From Ananas comosus (taxonomy: Eukaryota; Streptophyta; Magnoliopsida; Poales; Bromeliaceae), in assembly GCF_001540865.1 (NCBI RefSeq), contig NW_017891935.1, positions 124,001 to 188,000 of the forward strand: DNA of 64,000 nt. The letters run 5' to 3'. The position numbers and the translations under genes were made by a program. Each line of letters begins with the position of its first letter. Position 1 is the first letter of the stretch. Of this stretch, positions 10,760 through 28,900 are shown in pieces. The notes below the pieces were generated by a model. The model saw only the letters and a program-made list of their open reading frames with translations. It was not told the origin of the DNA and made no database searches.

Positions 10760-13700
10760 TCCATAGGAAGAATTCCTTTCCCATTTAATATTTCTCAACA
10801 AAAACTTCTCTCATTCATCAGCTACCCCACGGATCTATTCCAGCCGCGTCCACGTCCTCTGCCTCCAGCAACTAGAGCTGCATCATCTTGCTCATTATTG
10901 AGAATAGGCCTCTCTATCACTTGAAGAAAGATCGCCACTTTCTTATCTACGCTATTATAAGAGAGCTGTAGGAGCATTTCTCATCTTCATTTCAGTGCGG
11001 CAGGTCTACCATTTTGGAAAGCAGCAAAGGCAACTACAACTGAATGTCTGGCTGTAAAAGACTCGGGGGTAAAAAATCCTTCTTATGAGCCTGGAGCAAA
11101 TCTTTCTGCTTACCTACTACCTTCTTTAACAAGGGATTGGGACAGATATACTAGAAGGTGGACCAGGGGCGAAGTCACCTTTTTGGCCAAGGACTGCTGC
11201 ATTTCCCTCGTCAGCTGGATTGAATGCAACTAGGAAGTATAAGTACTCCCACTTCTGAGACTTCAATTCAACTCCTACTGGGAAAAATCCTTATACTGTT
11301 ACTGGCTAAAACTCAAAGGAGAGAAAGATCTATCTTCTCATTCTAACAACAATATTAGCGAAAAGATAAAGAATTCTAGCTATGAGTAAGTCCCCGATCT
11401 AGTAGTTCCTGCTATCCAAAGCTTGCTTTCCCTGAGGTAAAGAGAAAGGGCTTTCTTATCCATTAGATTTTCTCGACATTCAATTCGATCCGATCTTTTA
11501 GGCTTTCACTACTGCTTCCCGCCTTGCGCATTTTACTTACTTTTGCTGCCTTGGCAAATCCGTTCACTTGCCTCTTTTATCTCATTCAATACTCCTTCCT
11601 CCTAAAAGGACTGCTATTGGAACTCAAACTAAAAAAACAAGAAAATGAATTGCATCCCTTCGCTTTCCTTTTTTGAGGGTATTGAGGCCTGGCAAGGAAG
11701 GATTGCTAGCTTGGAACCCTCGTATGTAACCAAGTCCACACTCGACCACGTGTGTAAGAGTAAGATTCATATAGATATTTAAAGTATATTGATTAGAAGA
11801 GTGCCAGATCATCCCGGCACAGAATGTAGTAAGAGAGAGTTTTTTCTCATGAGTTGGGGGCAGAGAGTAGAAAGATAGGTAGTGAAATAGGGTCATGCAC
11901 CTCCCTTCCTTTCTCCTTTCAGTTCAGGGACCCTGGGATAACGGCAAAATGCCTAGCCAGGATAAGGAATGGAGGGGACAGCAACTTCCACTACAATTCA
12001 AAATGCAGGGAAAGTAATGGTTATACTTCCGAAAAGTATTCTACAAATAGATACAAAGTCAATTAGCTATAAGCTATCTCTTTTCAATACATCTTTCCCT
12101 TGGATGGGCTTGCCTCATATTCAGATTACTTCAGTTTTGAAAATGGCTAGCTCTCCATTACTTAAATCAATGAAGGAAGGAAATCAACTCCAACAAACTG
12201 GCTCTTTTGAATCTGGGGAGGTTGGTACGACATCGAAAGCTACTCCACCTCGATTAAGATAACTCCTAATGGCTGAAGGAGAACAACCAATGGTTGGTCC
12301 AATTCCAATAAGGAACTCACTGCAGCACCCGCTTGAATGTAACGTGTCCTACTTTCCCTTCAAAATGAAAAATCCACTCCATTGAAACAAGTTCTATAAC
12401 TTTCTGCGAATTGGCCTTTTTTCTTCCATTAGATGGGAAACCCTTGGCACTCCAACTGAGTTGAAATGCTATAGCTAGAAAGAATTCTTCATTCTAAAAA
12501 GGAAAATTTCTAGAATATAAAGAAAGGAAAGTCTATTCTTATTCTCATTCTCTTTCTCTCTTATTCTCAAAAGTCTTTCATTACGTCTTATTGAGAACCA
12601 TAGAATTCGCTATCCAAAGCTTTCTGTCTATCCCTCCCAGGTATCCTCTCGATATGACTACTGGAAGAAGTATCTTATGACTACATATGATCGATACCGA
12701 GTCTACTGAGCGAACCGTACTGAGCCTGCCCTGCCACTTCCTAACCCTAAAAGGATAAGACTTTCTCGGCATTCAAACGCGAAAAGCAACTCAATTGAAT
12801 CCGGTTTAGCTACTAGCTACTTTGGAAAACTTTATACCACACCCCCTTTTTTTAAAACTCAAAAGGAGTCCTAGGAAAAAGGTTGGAACTTAACCTACCT
12901 AAAATCGGTGATCGAGATCTGGGCCCGGGGCCTTCTGGCTCGTCAAGTTCGGAAAGTATCTTAGCCGATGGCGCGGAGAGGGAGAGTTGGATACCCTTAC
13001 CTACGGTTCAGCTGGAAACTAGTTACCCTTCCAACTTGTCCTCGATAGAGGCGTAATGCCCGAGAACGGCATAATGGAATACTGAATTTTTTCTAAATTC
13101 TTTTTAATGTAAATTAGAAATGATAGAATCTTTCTAAGGATTTTTCTTTATAAAATATTACGAGTAAGCAAAATACCTTTCGTAAATACGGAAAAAGAAG
13201 AAGAAAATAAGATAAGCACTCTGGAGTGGAGCCAGAAAAAAAAGTAGGCTTCAAAGCCACCTTGAAAAGGAAATCTATGCATATGCTTCTTTCGGAGCGC
13301 GCTTTAAGGCTACGGTTAACTGCAGCTAAGTGAAGTTTTGGGACGGGGACCTAGCTGCCTCAAGAGAGCTGGTTCGCAAGGACAGCATTCCTCTTCCTAA
13401 ACAGGGGTTTTTCTTGGCTCGCTCAGAATAGAAAGAGGTTGGTTATGGGGGGACCCTCCCCTATGGCATGGCTCTTCGAGGAATAACGCTAGGTTCCTAC
13501 TTGGAATTCAAGGAGGAAGTAAACCTGGTGCCAAAAACTGGGCTTATGAGGACGGATTAAGCGAAGAAAGGTGACTGGTAGCCAAAGCTTAACACATCAA
13601 TTCGATAATAAGGACTCTATAGAATATTCAGATTTATTTTGAATAGAGATCCCATCTGCCTTTCTAACACTTTTATTCAATTCAGTTTTCTTTCATTTTC

Positions 13701-15045
13701 TTTACTTTGGCACTAGGTAGGGACATCTCCCAAAACGGGGGCAGTCTTTTTAAGCTAGAAAAGAGGATACGACATAGATTGGTCCGACATCTTGACCACG
13801 CACCTTTTTGCCAAAAGTATAAGATCTTATAGAGCAGTTCCGATAGCATATTTTGTACGTCTGTACATTCGAATCCTTCAACGATGAGTCTGATGTCAGC
13901 TTCTTTCCCCTTCATCAAAGTGACGCTAGGCAAACTACCGTTCATCGACGAGTCCACTCCTTTCCTTCCAATAAAGAAGGCTAGTGAATCAGCTTCGGGA
14001 AAGAAGGAAGCAAGCGTTCCAAGCGAAGCAAAGGAGCCAAGACAGTAGGACGGTTGCTAGCACGACTTATGGCTTTCGTCTTTCTTTCCCCTCGGGATGT
14101 TCTGTGCAAGCCTTTCTCTTTATAGATAGTCATTCTTTCCTTAAAAAATCACCTCTATCTGGTAGTAATTCTTCCTCTTATGGAGTCCTGCCAGTAGTAC
14201 GCCAGGGAGTGAGTCAAGCCGCTTTCAAGTCAAATACCGAATTCGATGTGGAATAAAATACTAAAGAATGAGCTCTAGGATATCCTATAGGGCACTTTAG
14301 AGGGAAGACTTTGATTCCGTTAGTGTTCGTAGGGATGGAATAGAATATGAATGAGATCTTTCTTACTTAGCCATTAGGACAGGGCAGATGGAATGCTTTT
14401 ACGAAAACTAGCGCTTCAGTGTGCCTGTGCCAAGGTGAAGTTAGAAAGTTCATCATAGAAGGGAGAATCAGTCCGGGCAAGACAGTGCACGGTTGAAGTC
14501 CAATCAGCTCGGTCAAGCCAGTCTGTTTTATATATAGTACCAATCCTAGCTGTGAGGGATGGAATTCCTTATATAAAGAGATCTTCCCCTCGCTCTTTCA
14601 TTCCAGTCGTTGGGAGGAAAGCCAATGTCTTTCTTTCAGAGTTCGAATTCTATGTCTTAAGCATAGTGCACAAAAGAAGAGTATGGCATCTCTGCTTTAT
14701 GCTTTCTAGTTCAAGTAGGTAAGCCAGTCAGCAAGCCCATTCATTCCATGCAAGCAAGCAAGCGGACCAAAGAGTAGTAGGCTTTCAAAGAGTCTCCTTC
14801 CCTGCTGTCTGTCCTTTCCTTTCTTTTCCTTCTTAGCGCGTAGTGGGAAGAGATGGTGCTATCGTATACTTTCTCATGCTTGCTTTTCTTTGTTGAGTTC
14901 TTTTTCTCTCTAATTCCCTCTAACTATCAATTGAATAATCGAAGACAGATGGTAGCGTAGTTGATAGGGCCTGATTGAGTACATTGCAATCACCGAACTG
15001 CTTTCGAACCTTCAAGCTTGAAGGTGTAAAGGAAAGCACACTCGG
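10760..15045. other. Spacer, nothing recognised
   Basis: This holds only short open frames without recognisable motifs and low-complexity CTTTC and GAAAG runs. I see no tRNA, intron domain V or retroelement motif until the RNase H fragment that starts near 15050. Confidence 0.45.
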
Positions 15046-15047
15046 AA

Positions 15048-15408
15048 TAAGGCTGGGACAAAATGAATACAGATGGCTCCCTCCCCAATAATGGAGCAGG
15101 TATTGGTGTGGTTCTGAGAAAGTCCTACAGCTTATGGTTGACACCTTTCAGTAGAGCTAGACCACGAGCGGACATACTTGTCATTGAGCTACTTGCTGTT
15201 CGTAGAGGCCTAGAACTTGTCATCTGACGGAATGGTAGAAGGGCCGCTGATTCGCAGGTAGCAGTAAAGTGCATTCGTCTGACTCCTGTCCTTGGAAGGC
15301 CAAAGATCATGTACTCTATCTCCTCGGGCAGCTTGAAGCTTTGAAAGTCTCTAATATATGGAGAGAGGCTAATCGCTGTGCGGATTACCTAGCTAAGCTG
15401 GGATCATA
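15048..15408 (+). mobile_element. LINE-type RNase H domain remnant
   Basis: The plus strand encodes GWDKMNTDGSLPNNGAGIGV (from about 15051), whose N-T-D-G-S is the first catalytic block of plant LINE RNase H domains (RVT_3 type). It continues with ELLAVRRGLELV (about 15185-15222), which carries the second acidic block, and, after a stop and a frame change, SNIWREANRCADYLAKLG near 15350-15405, the typical terminal helix with its Asp. Order and spacing fit one domain. It is broken by a stop (TGA, 15224-15226) and an indel and lacks the rest of the element. It came from nuclear DNA and is not functional. Confidence 0.78.
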
Positions 15409-15728
15409 GGGTCGGGAATCATCCTTTTATCTAAACAATTTCTATCCCACACTTCGGGGATACATGGAAGAAAGCAGGTATATGAAAATGAAAATCAGAA
15501 AGGTGACAATGGATCACTATTCTCTGAACAGGCTATGTTCATGCTGGTCTGAGGCTACTGCAACATTCATTTTGGATGAGATAGAAGTAGGGTTCTCTCT
15601 TCCGATTGAAGGGGAGACGACCCGCCGAATTCACATCATAAATCGCCAACATGAACACAAACGAAATCGTCGAATTTCGTATAGAAAGAATAATCTCTTT
15701 TCTTTTTTATATGAAGAATTGCTTTTTG

Positions 15729-15800
15729 GTCCCTTTCGTCCAGTGGTTAGGACATCGTCTTTTCATGTCGAAGACACGGGTTCGATTCCCGTAAGGGATA
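15729..15800 (+). tRNA. trnE-UUC: tRNA-Glu(UUC), mitochondrial
   Basis: The 72-nt gene begins GTCCCTTTCGTCCAGTGG, has anticodon TTC in the loop TTTTCAT, and T-arm ACGGG-TTCGATT-CCCGT. The acceptor stem closes GTCCCTT with AAGGGAT. It matches the usual native plant mitochondrial trnE. CCA is not encoded, as expected. Confidence 0.95.
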
Positions 15801-17092
15801 GGTACTTATTCCCGGCCGGCGGTATCATTGCTGAGTGATCGCTCGCTATCAGGCTTGAAAAGGTGGTCCGGAAGCTTCCTCTCTCCCAGCAAGCAAGACG
15901 AGATGAGATCACCACTTCTCAGTAATGGACTTCCTTTCATTCTTCCTTAGCCTTATCTGTCCTTCCTATCATAGATTCTCGAACAGGAGACAGAAAGAAA
16001 ATTTCAATGCATGCCTTCTTTCTCTCCTCCCCTCAGCCACACATCTCTTTCGTTCGCAGCCTTCATTCCTGCCTGCTCGCTTCCACACACGCCTTGCATT
16101 CTGCACGGTTGCCCTTCCATCTCCCCTTCTTTAATGGCGGAGGGCGAACCCAGCTCCCGCTTAGATAGAACAGGAGCCCTGCCAGAACTAGAACAGGCCC
16201 TTAAGATATAGGGGGCGCCTATTTGCTCGCTTATACAAGACAGACCTTGACTGCCGCAAATCAAGTCTGATACGCCCTGCCCTAATGAATATAATTGTAA
16301 TTGGGAGCACCCTGCTTTTTGTCGTCCATAGGAAGGAAGAGAGGGGTCAGCGAGCAGGTGTTCCCCATTTATTTTGACCAAAGGCAAACAGCCCCCATGT
16401 TATTCAGCGTGGGGAGCCTGCATGACAAGAGCAGGCTGCAGGCATGGTGCATGGGACCTTCACTGATTTTTCTCGCCACGCCAGCCACTTCATTCAATCA
16501 ATCATATGTTCTATGGAGGGACACAGGCATGAATGACTTTGATCTTTCGTTTTCAATTGCTTATTCGGCCGGCTTATTACGCTGCTTACTTATCTAACGT
16601 ATACGCTTACTCACTTTCTTTCAAGACAAAGAGGATAGCGCGCTTCTTATCTTACACCACCAATGAAAAAGAGACCACTCTTCTACTTTGAAAGCGCTAC
16701 AGCTAACCGCTTGCTTGGTACCTTTTGGTTGGTTGGCAAAGAATAAGAAGCTAAAAGCAAAAATGCTTTAGCTGCCGCTTTTTTTCAACACAGAGCCGAG
16801 AATAACGGCCGGCATATCTTTCTCTTGCACGCAAGGAGATGCTGCTGCTGCTGGATGTCATGGTTCCGGGGCGCCATGATCCTTCTATCTGGAACAATCG
16901 AGGGCACTGACTGACTGCATCAATCATCGCTCAGTGAGCTATTAATTGCCGCCAATTGCGCTTCGCTTGCATGCAAGGCGGCAACGCCAGGTAGACGCGC
17001 GCGGGCAAAGGAGATGCATTTTGAGTACTGGTGGTACTGGACAAGCTAACGGGGAATAATCTCTTTCTTATTTCTTTCTGCCTTTCTTTCCC
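15801..17092. other. Spacer upstream of nad7
   Basis: Several overlapping frames on both strands (for example about 16000-16390 and 16300-16600) mirror one another and resemble no known family. The last 150-200 bp before the nad7 ATG presumably holds its 5' untranslated region. I could not place a promoter motif with confidence. Confidence 0.45.
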
Positions 17093-23151
<6,059 letters not shown>

Positions 23152-23185
23152 GACTCCGTCTTGCTCGATCAGGACCCTAGCCTTA

Positions 23186-23953
23186 TTGCGAGCCAAAACA
23201 CCAATAAAGAAGAAAAATGGACGCATTACGATAGAGGAGAAGCTCATTTACTCCTATGCGTCTTTAGTCCTACTTTATTTACGTAGGTTTCGGTTCGATC
23301 AACTATCCCTTTTTGAGCGGATAGTTCACAGTGCTCATTCTCCAAATTTATCAAGAGTGATCATGAACGAATTATGGGACATGGTTGCCCCCTTTATTGG
23401 GGCTGCTTTAGAGCAGGTACCCGATCCCCAAGAGGGGGAAGCTCAGGCTGCTCCGGAGCCGCCTAGGGAACCCAATAATTTATCTAGGAATCGAAGTTTG
23501 GAAAACTCCTTGCTAAACCGAATCCTCCGTATGGAGGATGGCCAATCCAGTCTTCTTCTTAAAGAAGAGGGCAACTGGAAAGAGGTCAAGGATACTCTTC
23601 ATTCTGCTTCCACCCAGGGCGAATATAACGCTCTGCTGGACTGCGAGAGCCTGGATCTCCAGAAAAGGGAACTGAGGGAAAGCTGTACTAAGATCCTAAA
23701 AGACTTAGTACAGCGTCATCCCCATATGCTGGAGAACTGCGTAGAAAGCAGTCCAGAGGAAGCAATCCTCTCTTTCTTGGAAAAAAGGAGAGAGGAGTTT
23801 GAGGCCGAGTTCGAGCCTGAGGAGGCTTACTCTCAAACAGTGGACCAAGTCGAAATAGAGTACTTGCTTAAGCTTTTAAAGGATGTAAGCGGAGCAGAGG
23901 AATCTTCCTTCTATTTCCATTCCTTAGTGAAGGAGTTCTTCTCCGGATTTTAG
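23186..23953 (+). CDS. Unidentified acidic ORF between nad7 and ccmC
   Basis: The frame is open for 255 codons from 23186 to TAG at 23951. The first ATG is at 23363 (MNELWDMVAPFIGAALEQ), giving 196 residues. An in-frame ACG at 23228 could give a 242-residue form if edited. After a short hydrophobic start (residues 6-16 from the ATG) comes a Pro/Glu-rich linker (PDPQEGEAQAAPEPPREP), then a long helix-prone acidic part (EEAILSFLEKRREEFEAEFE) ending KEFFSGF. It starts 34 bp after nad7 and ends 134 bp before ccmC on the same strand, so it is probably transcribed with them. I recognise no family. It has the composition of a real protein and is the longest unassigned frame on this strand; it could also be a chance or chimeric mitochondrial ORF. 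Confidence 0.55.
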   Translation: MRAKTPIKKKNGRITIEEKLIYSYASLVLLYLRRFRFDQLSLFERIVHSAHSPNLSRVIMNELWDMVAPFIGAALEQVPDPQEGEAQAAPEPPREPNNLSRNRSLENSLLNRILRMEDGQSSLLLKEEGNWKEVKDTLHSASTQGEYNALLDCESLDLQKRELRESCTKILKDLVQRHPHMLENCVESSPEEAILSFLEKRREEFEAEFEPEEAYSQTVDQVEIEYLLKLLKDVSGAEESSFYFHSLVKEFFSGF

Positions 23954-24087
23954 TAGGGGGAGAGCGAAAACTAAGCAAGGGGAATTCCGTCATTCTATGG
24001 AATGCGAAATCCTTTGATTGTGTATTTCATATCAAAATCTATATAGTCTTTCTTGTTCCACTGGCAAGGCAAGGACAAAATTCTCAA

Positions 24088-24927
24088 ATGTCTGTTTCGT
24101 TATTACAACCTTCTTTTTTTATGTCAAAGACAAAAAGCTACGCGCAAATTCTCATTGGATCTCGGTTGTTCTTAACAGCGATGGCTATTCATTTAAGTCT
24201 TCGGGTAGCACCACCAGATCTTCAACAAGGTGGAAATTCTCGTATTCTGTATGTACATGTTCCTGCGGCTCGGATGAGTATAGTTATTTATATCGCAACG
24301 GCTATTAACAGTTCCTTGTTCCCATTAACAAAGCATCCCCTCTTTCTTCGCTCTTCCGGAACCGGTACAGAAATTGGTGCTTTTTCTACTTTGTTTACCT
24401 TAGTAACTGGGGGGTTTCGGGGAAGGCCTATGTGGGGTACCTTTCGGGTGTGGGATGCTCGTTTAACTTCTGTATTCATCTTGTTCCTTATTTACCTGGG
24501 TGCACTGCGTTTTCAAAAGCTTCCTGTCGAACCGGCTCCTATTTCAATCCGTGCTGGACCGATCGATATACCAATAATAAAGTCTCCAGTCAACTGGTGG
24601 AATACATCGCATCAATCTGGGAGCATTAGCCGATCTGGTACATCAATACATGTTCCTATGCCCATTCCAATCTTGTCTAACTTTGCTAACTTCCCCTTCT
24701 CCACCCGTATCTTGTTCGTTCTGGAAACACGTCTTCCTATTCCATCTTTTCCCGAATCTCCCTTAACGGAAGAAATAGAAGCTCGAGAAGGAATACAAAA
24801 AAAAAACCTAGTTCACTCGGCTCGGCATCCATGGCTGAATGGTTTAAGCGCCCAACCTGGGCAAGTAGGTTCGATTCCTGCTGGATGCTTCCTTCCTTTT
24901 ATTTATACATATTGCTCACCCTTATAG
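24088..24927 (+). CDS. ccmC: Cytochrome c maturation protein CcmC (haem handling)
   Basis: The 279-residue frame encodes an inner-membrane protein that binds haem and passes it to CcmE in c-type cytochrome assembly. The start MSVSLLQPSFFMSKTKSYAQ is the family N-terminus. The tryptophan-rich motif appears as MWGTFRVWDARLTS (residues 115-128), whose Arg120 is probably edited to Trp. Candidate haem-ligand histidines are His57 (YVHVPAA) and His188 (SIHVPMP). Several hydrophobic spans are visible (about 20-36, 60-80, 98-110, 126-140). Beyond EEIEAREGI (about residue 236) the C-terminus diverges and is encoded through a tRNA-shaped element, so this tail may differ from orthologues. It is downstream of nad7 and the acidic ORF. 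Confidence 0.95.
   Translation: MSVSLLQPSFFMSKTKSYAQILIGSRLFLTAMAIHLSLRVAPPDLQQGGNSRILYVHVPAARMSIVIYIATAINSSLFPLTKHPLFLRSSGTGTEIGAFSTLFTLVTGGFRGRPMWGTFRVWDARLTSVFILFLIYLGALRFQKLPVEPAPISIRAGPIDIPIIKSPVNWWNTSHQSGSISRSGTSIHVPMPIPILSNFANFPFSTRILFVLETRLPIPSFPESPLTEEIEAREGIQKKNLVHSARHPWLNGLSAQPGQVGSIPAGCFLPFIYTYCSPL
24825..24888 (+). ncRNA. tRNA-like element (t-element) inside the 3' end of ccmC
   Basis: The 64 nt fold as a tRNA: a perfect 7-bp acceptor (GCATCCA with TGGATGC), D-arm GCTGAATGGTTTAAGC, T-arm GTAGG-TTCGATT-CCTGC. The anticodon arm is reduced to a 4-bp stem with a 5-nt loop (GCCC-AACCT-GGGC), so it cannot decode. Sequence outside the anticodon arm resembles plastid-type trnI-CAU. Such elements are processed by RNase P and RNase Z in plant mitochondria and shape mRNA ends. 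This one covers codons 246-267 of ccmC, so cleavage would cut inside the annotated reading frame. Confidence 0.8.
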
Positions 24928-25106
24928 CTTATAGGGCACTTACGCACAAAGGGATCCTCATTTTATATCATCGACCTCCCAGATTAATGAAAATTTTGGC
25001 ATTTATGGTGCTGTCCGAGTCGCGCAAGAGTCCACAAGGACGCAAACATTTATATAGGGGCACCTGTGAGTAGTAGAGCTGGGTGACGAATACCCTACAT
25101 TTGAAG

Positions 25107-25960
25107 ATGGGTGAGGCTGCACCCCCCTTGTGGGACCTGAATAAGATCGCCGTACTTCAAGACGGCCAAGTTTACGACGAGTACACTCCTCGGAATGAAG
25201 AGTTGTACGGCTTCGACGAGATTTCGAAAGAGAAGTACCATTCGGAGTGTGTCCGGGAACTCTTCGCGGAGTACCAACGCTTGGTGCTTCGTAATAGATT
25301 TTTATACCATCACGTATGGGTGAACCATTTCTTCAAGGGTGAAATTGAGAGACAGGCCCCACAGCCTAATAGAGCCAAGAAGAAAGGTATGTCAGAGACG
25401 GCCTACTTCCATTTTACAAGTCCAGCGGCAGAATATGCTGGAGAAGAATAAGTCCTTGCTACTGGTTACCGAAGCCCGACTCCGGAATTATAAAGTGAGA
25501 CGACTTAGCATTCTTGGCTCTCTGGTTGAGCCGCTTTCTTTGTCCTTCCGAACAACCGCAGCAACGTCATTCGCCCGGAAACATTCATCATGGCCAGGTT
25601 ATTGGTGCAGGGAGAGAGAGTAGCCATAGCTCCGGCCGTCCTTGCCAGCATTTTTTATTTTAGGGTTTGGGCGCTGTTGACCAAGAGAAAGTGGGTCCAG
25701 GCCAGTGCAATGCAGAATTCCCGGTCCACTACTTCTATGCATGGCGCAACCAGTATTTTCCAAAGCTGTATATGAAATTGCCGCTTCCGGACCTGGGGAA
25801 GCTGAAAGATTATGTCCCGGAGATGCTTGCAATTGAGAACATTGAAGCCGGGAAGTTCGATGCGAAGATGGCCAGGTTCTTTATTCGTCATCCGATGAGC
25901 TTCACGTGGCGGTGCTACAAAAAAGTCTTGAAGATATGACTGTCTTCTTGGTCGACAAGG
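25107..25960 (+). pseudogene. Plant-mobile-domain-like protein remnant
   Basis: An initial frame (ATG 25107, stop 25449-25451) encodes YDEYTPRNEELYGFDEISKE. After frame changes, ARLLVQGERVAIAPAVLASI follows at 25593-25650, and, past a further frameshift at a T-run near 25650-25662, the next frame carries FPVHYFYAWRNQYFPKLY (about 25718-25771) and HPMSFTWRCYK to about 25935. The APAVLASIF...FPVHYFYAW order resembles the plant mobile domain found in nuclear transposons and retrotransposons. At least two frame breaks make it non-coding. The assignment rests on pattern memory and a profile search should confirm it. It lies directly downstream of ccmC. Confidence 0.5.
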
Positions 25961-28900
25961 TCGATGAAAAGGGACTTTGCTACAATGAGCATCAAAGAGA
26001 GGAACTAGCAAACCAGGATAGGCAACTAAAGAAAGAGCGAACTAACTAAGCTAGTACCATTGCAAGGGCACTAAGGCCTGCTAGAGTAGAGCCCCTTTAA
26101 GGCAAGGTAAGCTGAATCGATGCCATCTCTTGCTAACTTTGCATTCTATTCCTCTTTCCCCATGTCAGTTGCTTCTCAACTCTTCCAGTCGAGTCACTTC
26201 GTACCTTCTAGAAGGCCATTTCAATCGTGCAACTTTCAGGTTCGGAGATACTCGACTAAGAGGTAAGAGCGTAGTTTACTTTGACTTTGCGAAAGATTTA
26301 TTGAAATTGTTATAGGATTAAAAAAAAAAAAAGTTTTTGTTTGACTAAAAACACGGGCTTTTCTAAAAGTTGCACTATATTAAAGAAAAGTAAGTTATGC
26401 CAAAAAGACCGGTGTTTCCTAAACTCTTCCAGCAATGGATAACCAGCTTTGGGGAAGACCTGCTCTATTTTTCGCTTCCCTTTCGGCCCCGGGTCTGGTC
26501 TGGGATCGCTCCCATCTACCTTTCCTCCAACAGCTAAATCGATGGCACTTGGTTTGGGATCTGGATTCTTTAGAGGAAGGGAAGGTGACTCGCTCGAGTG
26601 AGAAAGAGAAAGACGAGCTAAAGCCAAGCGAACAAGAGCTATAACAACAAGAGTGACTCCTTCCTGTTCCTGTGGCTTAGACCCGCGGCTTGCTCACAGC
26701 GTGGTAGACGTGTTTTGCATGAAGACAGAGGCAATGCTCTTATTCTTTTCAGCCAAAAGCCTATTCTTTATGGTGTGCCAGTTGCTGGCCATAATCCCTA
26801 AAAATAGAGGTAACGAGACGGACAGTAAATCAGATAAGAAGATAAGGGACGAGAGGTAGCGGTTCTGTGGTTCGGCGGGTAGAGGAGATCACTATTAAGA
26901 AAAAAAAAGGCATCGGAAGAGGCCCAAGAGGTAGCATTTTGGAACGATCCATATCAATTGGTATGAAAGCTTACAGCAAGAAGGAAGGAACGAATCATAG
27001 GAATGTAGCGGAAGAAAAAAGTTCTTTGAACCATTTGGAAACTCTTTTCTATCTTTGTCCCTTGCCGGCGTTAGCCACGGAGCTAAAGGCAGATTCTTTA
27101 GTCGCTTATGACTTAGTCCTGACCAAGCAAGGCAAATCCGAATACGGATGAAGAAAAGAAAAGAAGCAAGGCCTCTTTGTGATTTACTGTTGGCAGCTCG
27201 AGATTGAAAGCCAGTAGCAACGAAGTGCTTTCACCTCTTGTAGTAGATCCGTCTAGTAGAAGATCCTTATTTATTTCTGTCTAGTTTACCTTTCTTCGCT
27301 TGTTCAGAAGCTTGGCTAGTTCTCCTTACTCGGACATTCTGTTCATCTTTATCGTTTAGTTGGTGAGCTTCAATGCCCCTAGTCAGTAGGCGAGCACTAA
27401 AAGCGCGCTGAGCGGCCTTTTTCGTGCTTTTATTATCGCGAGTTTTGGAGCTTTTGTGTTAGGAAAGAGCTTGCGTGCCTGTTCATTTTATTTGCCTTAA
27501 ACACCGCGCTATTGAACGTTTAGAGCTTTTTAGAGTTGAGCTAAGGGGGTGCACCATTCAATGCCAGCCCTAAAGATGGCTTTTGCTTGTCTTGTCTCGC
27601 CATAACAAGCTGAGCTAGATGGGCCCGAACCTGCTCCTGTTCTTTGGGGTTCATAATTGTCTGTGGGGTGGATATGGAATTAGACTTGAAACTGGCGTAT
27701 GTCCTTTAGTTCAAGAAGGTGGACACAGTATTGCTCTAGATGAGGATAGATGCGTATGGTATAGGAATCGGGAAGAGAAGATCAAAGCCTTCCACGGATC
27801 ACGAACTGGAGTTTTCTAATGAACGAAATGCGAGAGCAGGCCCTGCAACGTGACTTGGTTTGCTCGGGTGTGGAAGGATCGGGCTCTTGGATCGGGGAAC
27901 AGATATGTCGATGGTTGAAAGGCTAGCGAATACCATTCCATTCTTTAAGGAATTTAGCTTAGGAGGCCGGCTAGCAAGAGCTAACCTAATTCGATTCCAT
28001 TACCTTACTAGAGGAGCGGAAACAAGACCAAAAGGATTACCAAGGGGTTGACAACCCTAGTACTCCCTTATTAGATAGAGGAAATAGATTCCTTCTGATC
28101 TGAATCCCGAACATGATAGATATATGTCAATATCAGGCAACAAATCAAACATTTTTTCGGTATCATGACCTGGGACCCGAAGAGCGTGTTCAACCCGCCT
28201 TAAAAGCCGTTCTTTTTTTTTTCACCTTATCGCGAATTGGAGCTTACGAGCCAACTGCCCCCCTTGTTTGCTTACATTCCCTCGGGCTAAGTTCAGTTGT
28301 TGAAACTCGGCAAGCTCATCTTCCCGAGGTAGAGTGGAATACACGAGCACTTCTTAATGCTTGCCTGAAACCATTCACCAGGTGATCCCTAGGTTACAGC
28401 AGGGCAGTCCTGATTGAACTAACTAGTTGCTTAGCCAAACTCGTGAAATGGTTTATTTATCAATGAACTGTGTGTCAACGTTGTGCCTTCCTTGGCGAAA
28501 TCCGAGGGAAGTGCTATGAGACCACTTTGCTGAGAAAGGCTGTCCCCGCTTACTTACGTCGGACCGTACCTAATCGATCTGGTTCACTATGGTTAACCGC
28601 CTGTCATCGGAATATGAATAAAGTGGTACAACGAATCAACCCGAACCAGGATCTATACTTTAAGACCCACCCCACTGAAAATGATTTGCCGTGCGGTCGC
28701 GGGGTTCCCATGAGAGGCAGGGCGAAACTTGACTCAACCTTCGAAGCCTTTGAGATCGCTTTGTTGGCCTTTCAGGTGGCACTAGTTTAGCCTACGTCTT
28801 TTCATACGAAAAAAAAAAAAGCCGTGTGCACGAGGCAAGCATATGACACCAACCTTCATCTTTCGGTTAGTCAAAGGTCATGTACAACAAGGTGCGCATA

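Noticed and set aside
15464..15838. 124-codon plus-strand frame across trnE
   Set aside because: Its C-terminal third is the tRNA sequence; the rest has no motif.
16004..16597. Frames of up to 127 codons on both strands upstream of nad7
   Set aside because: Mirror-image open frames in GC-rich spacer with no family resemblance.
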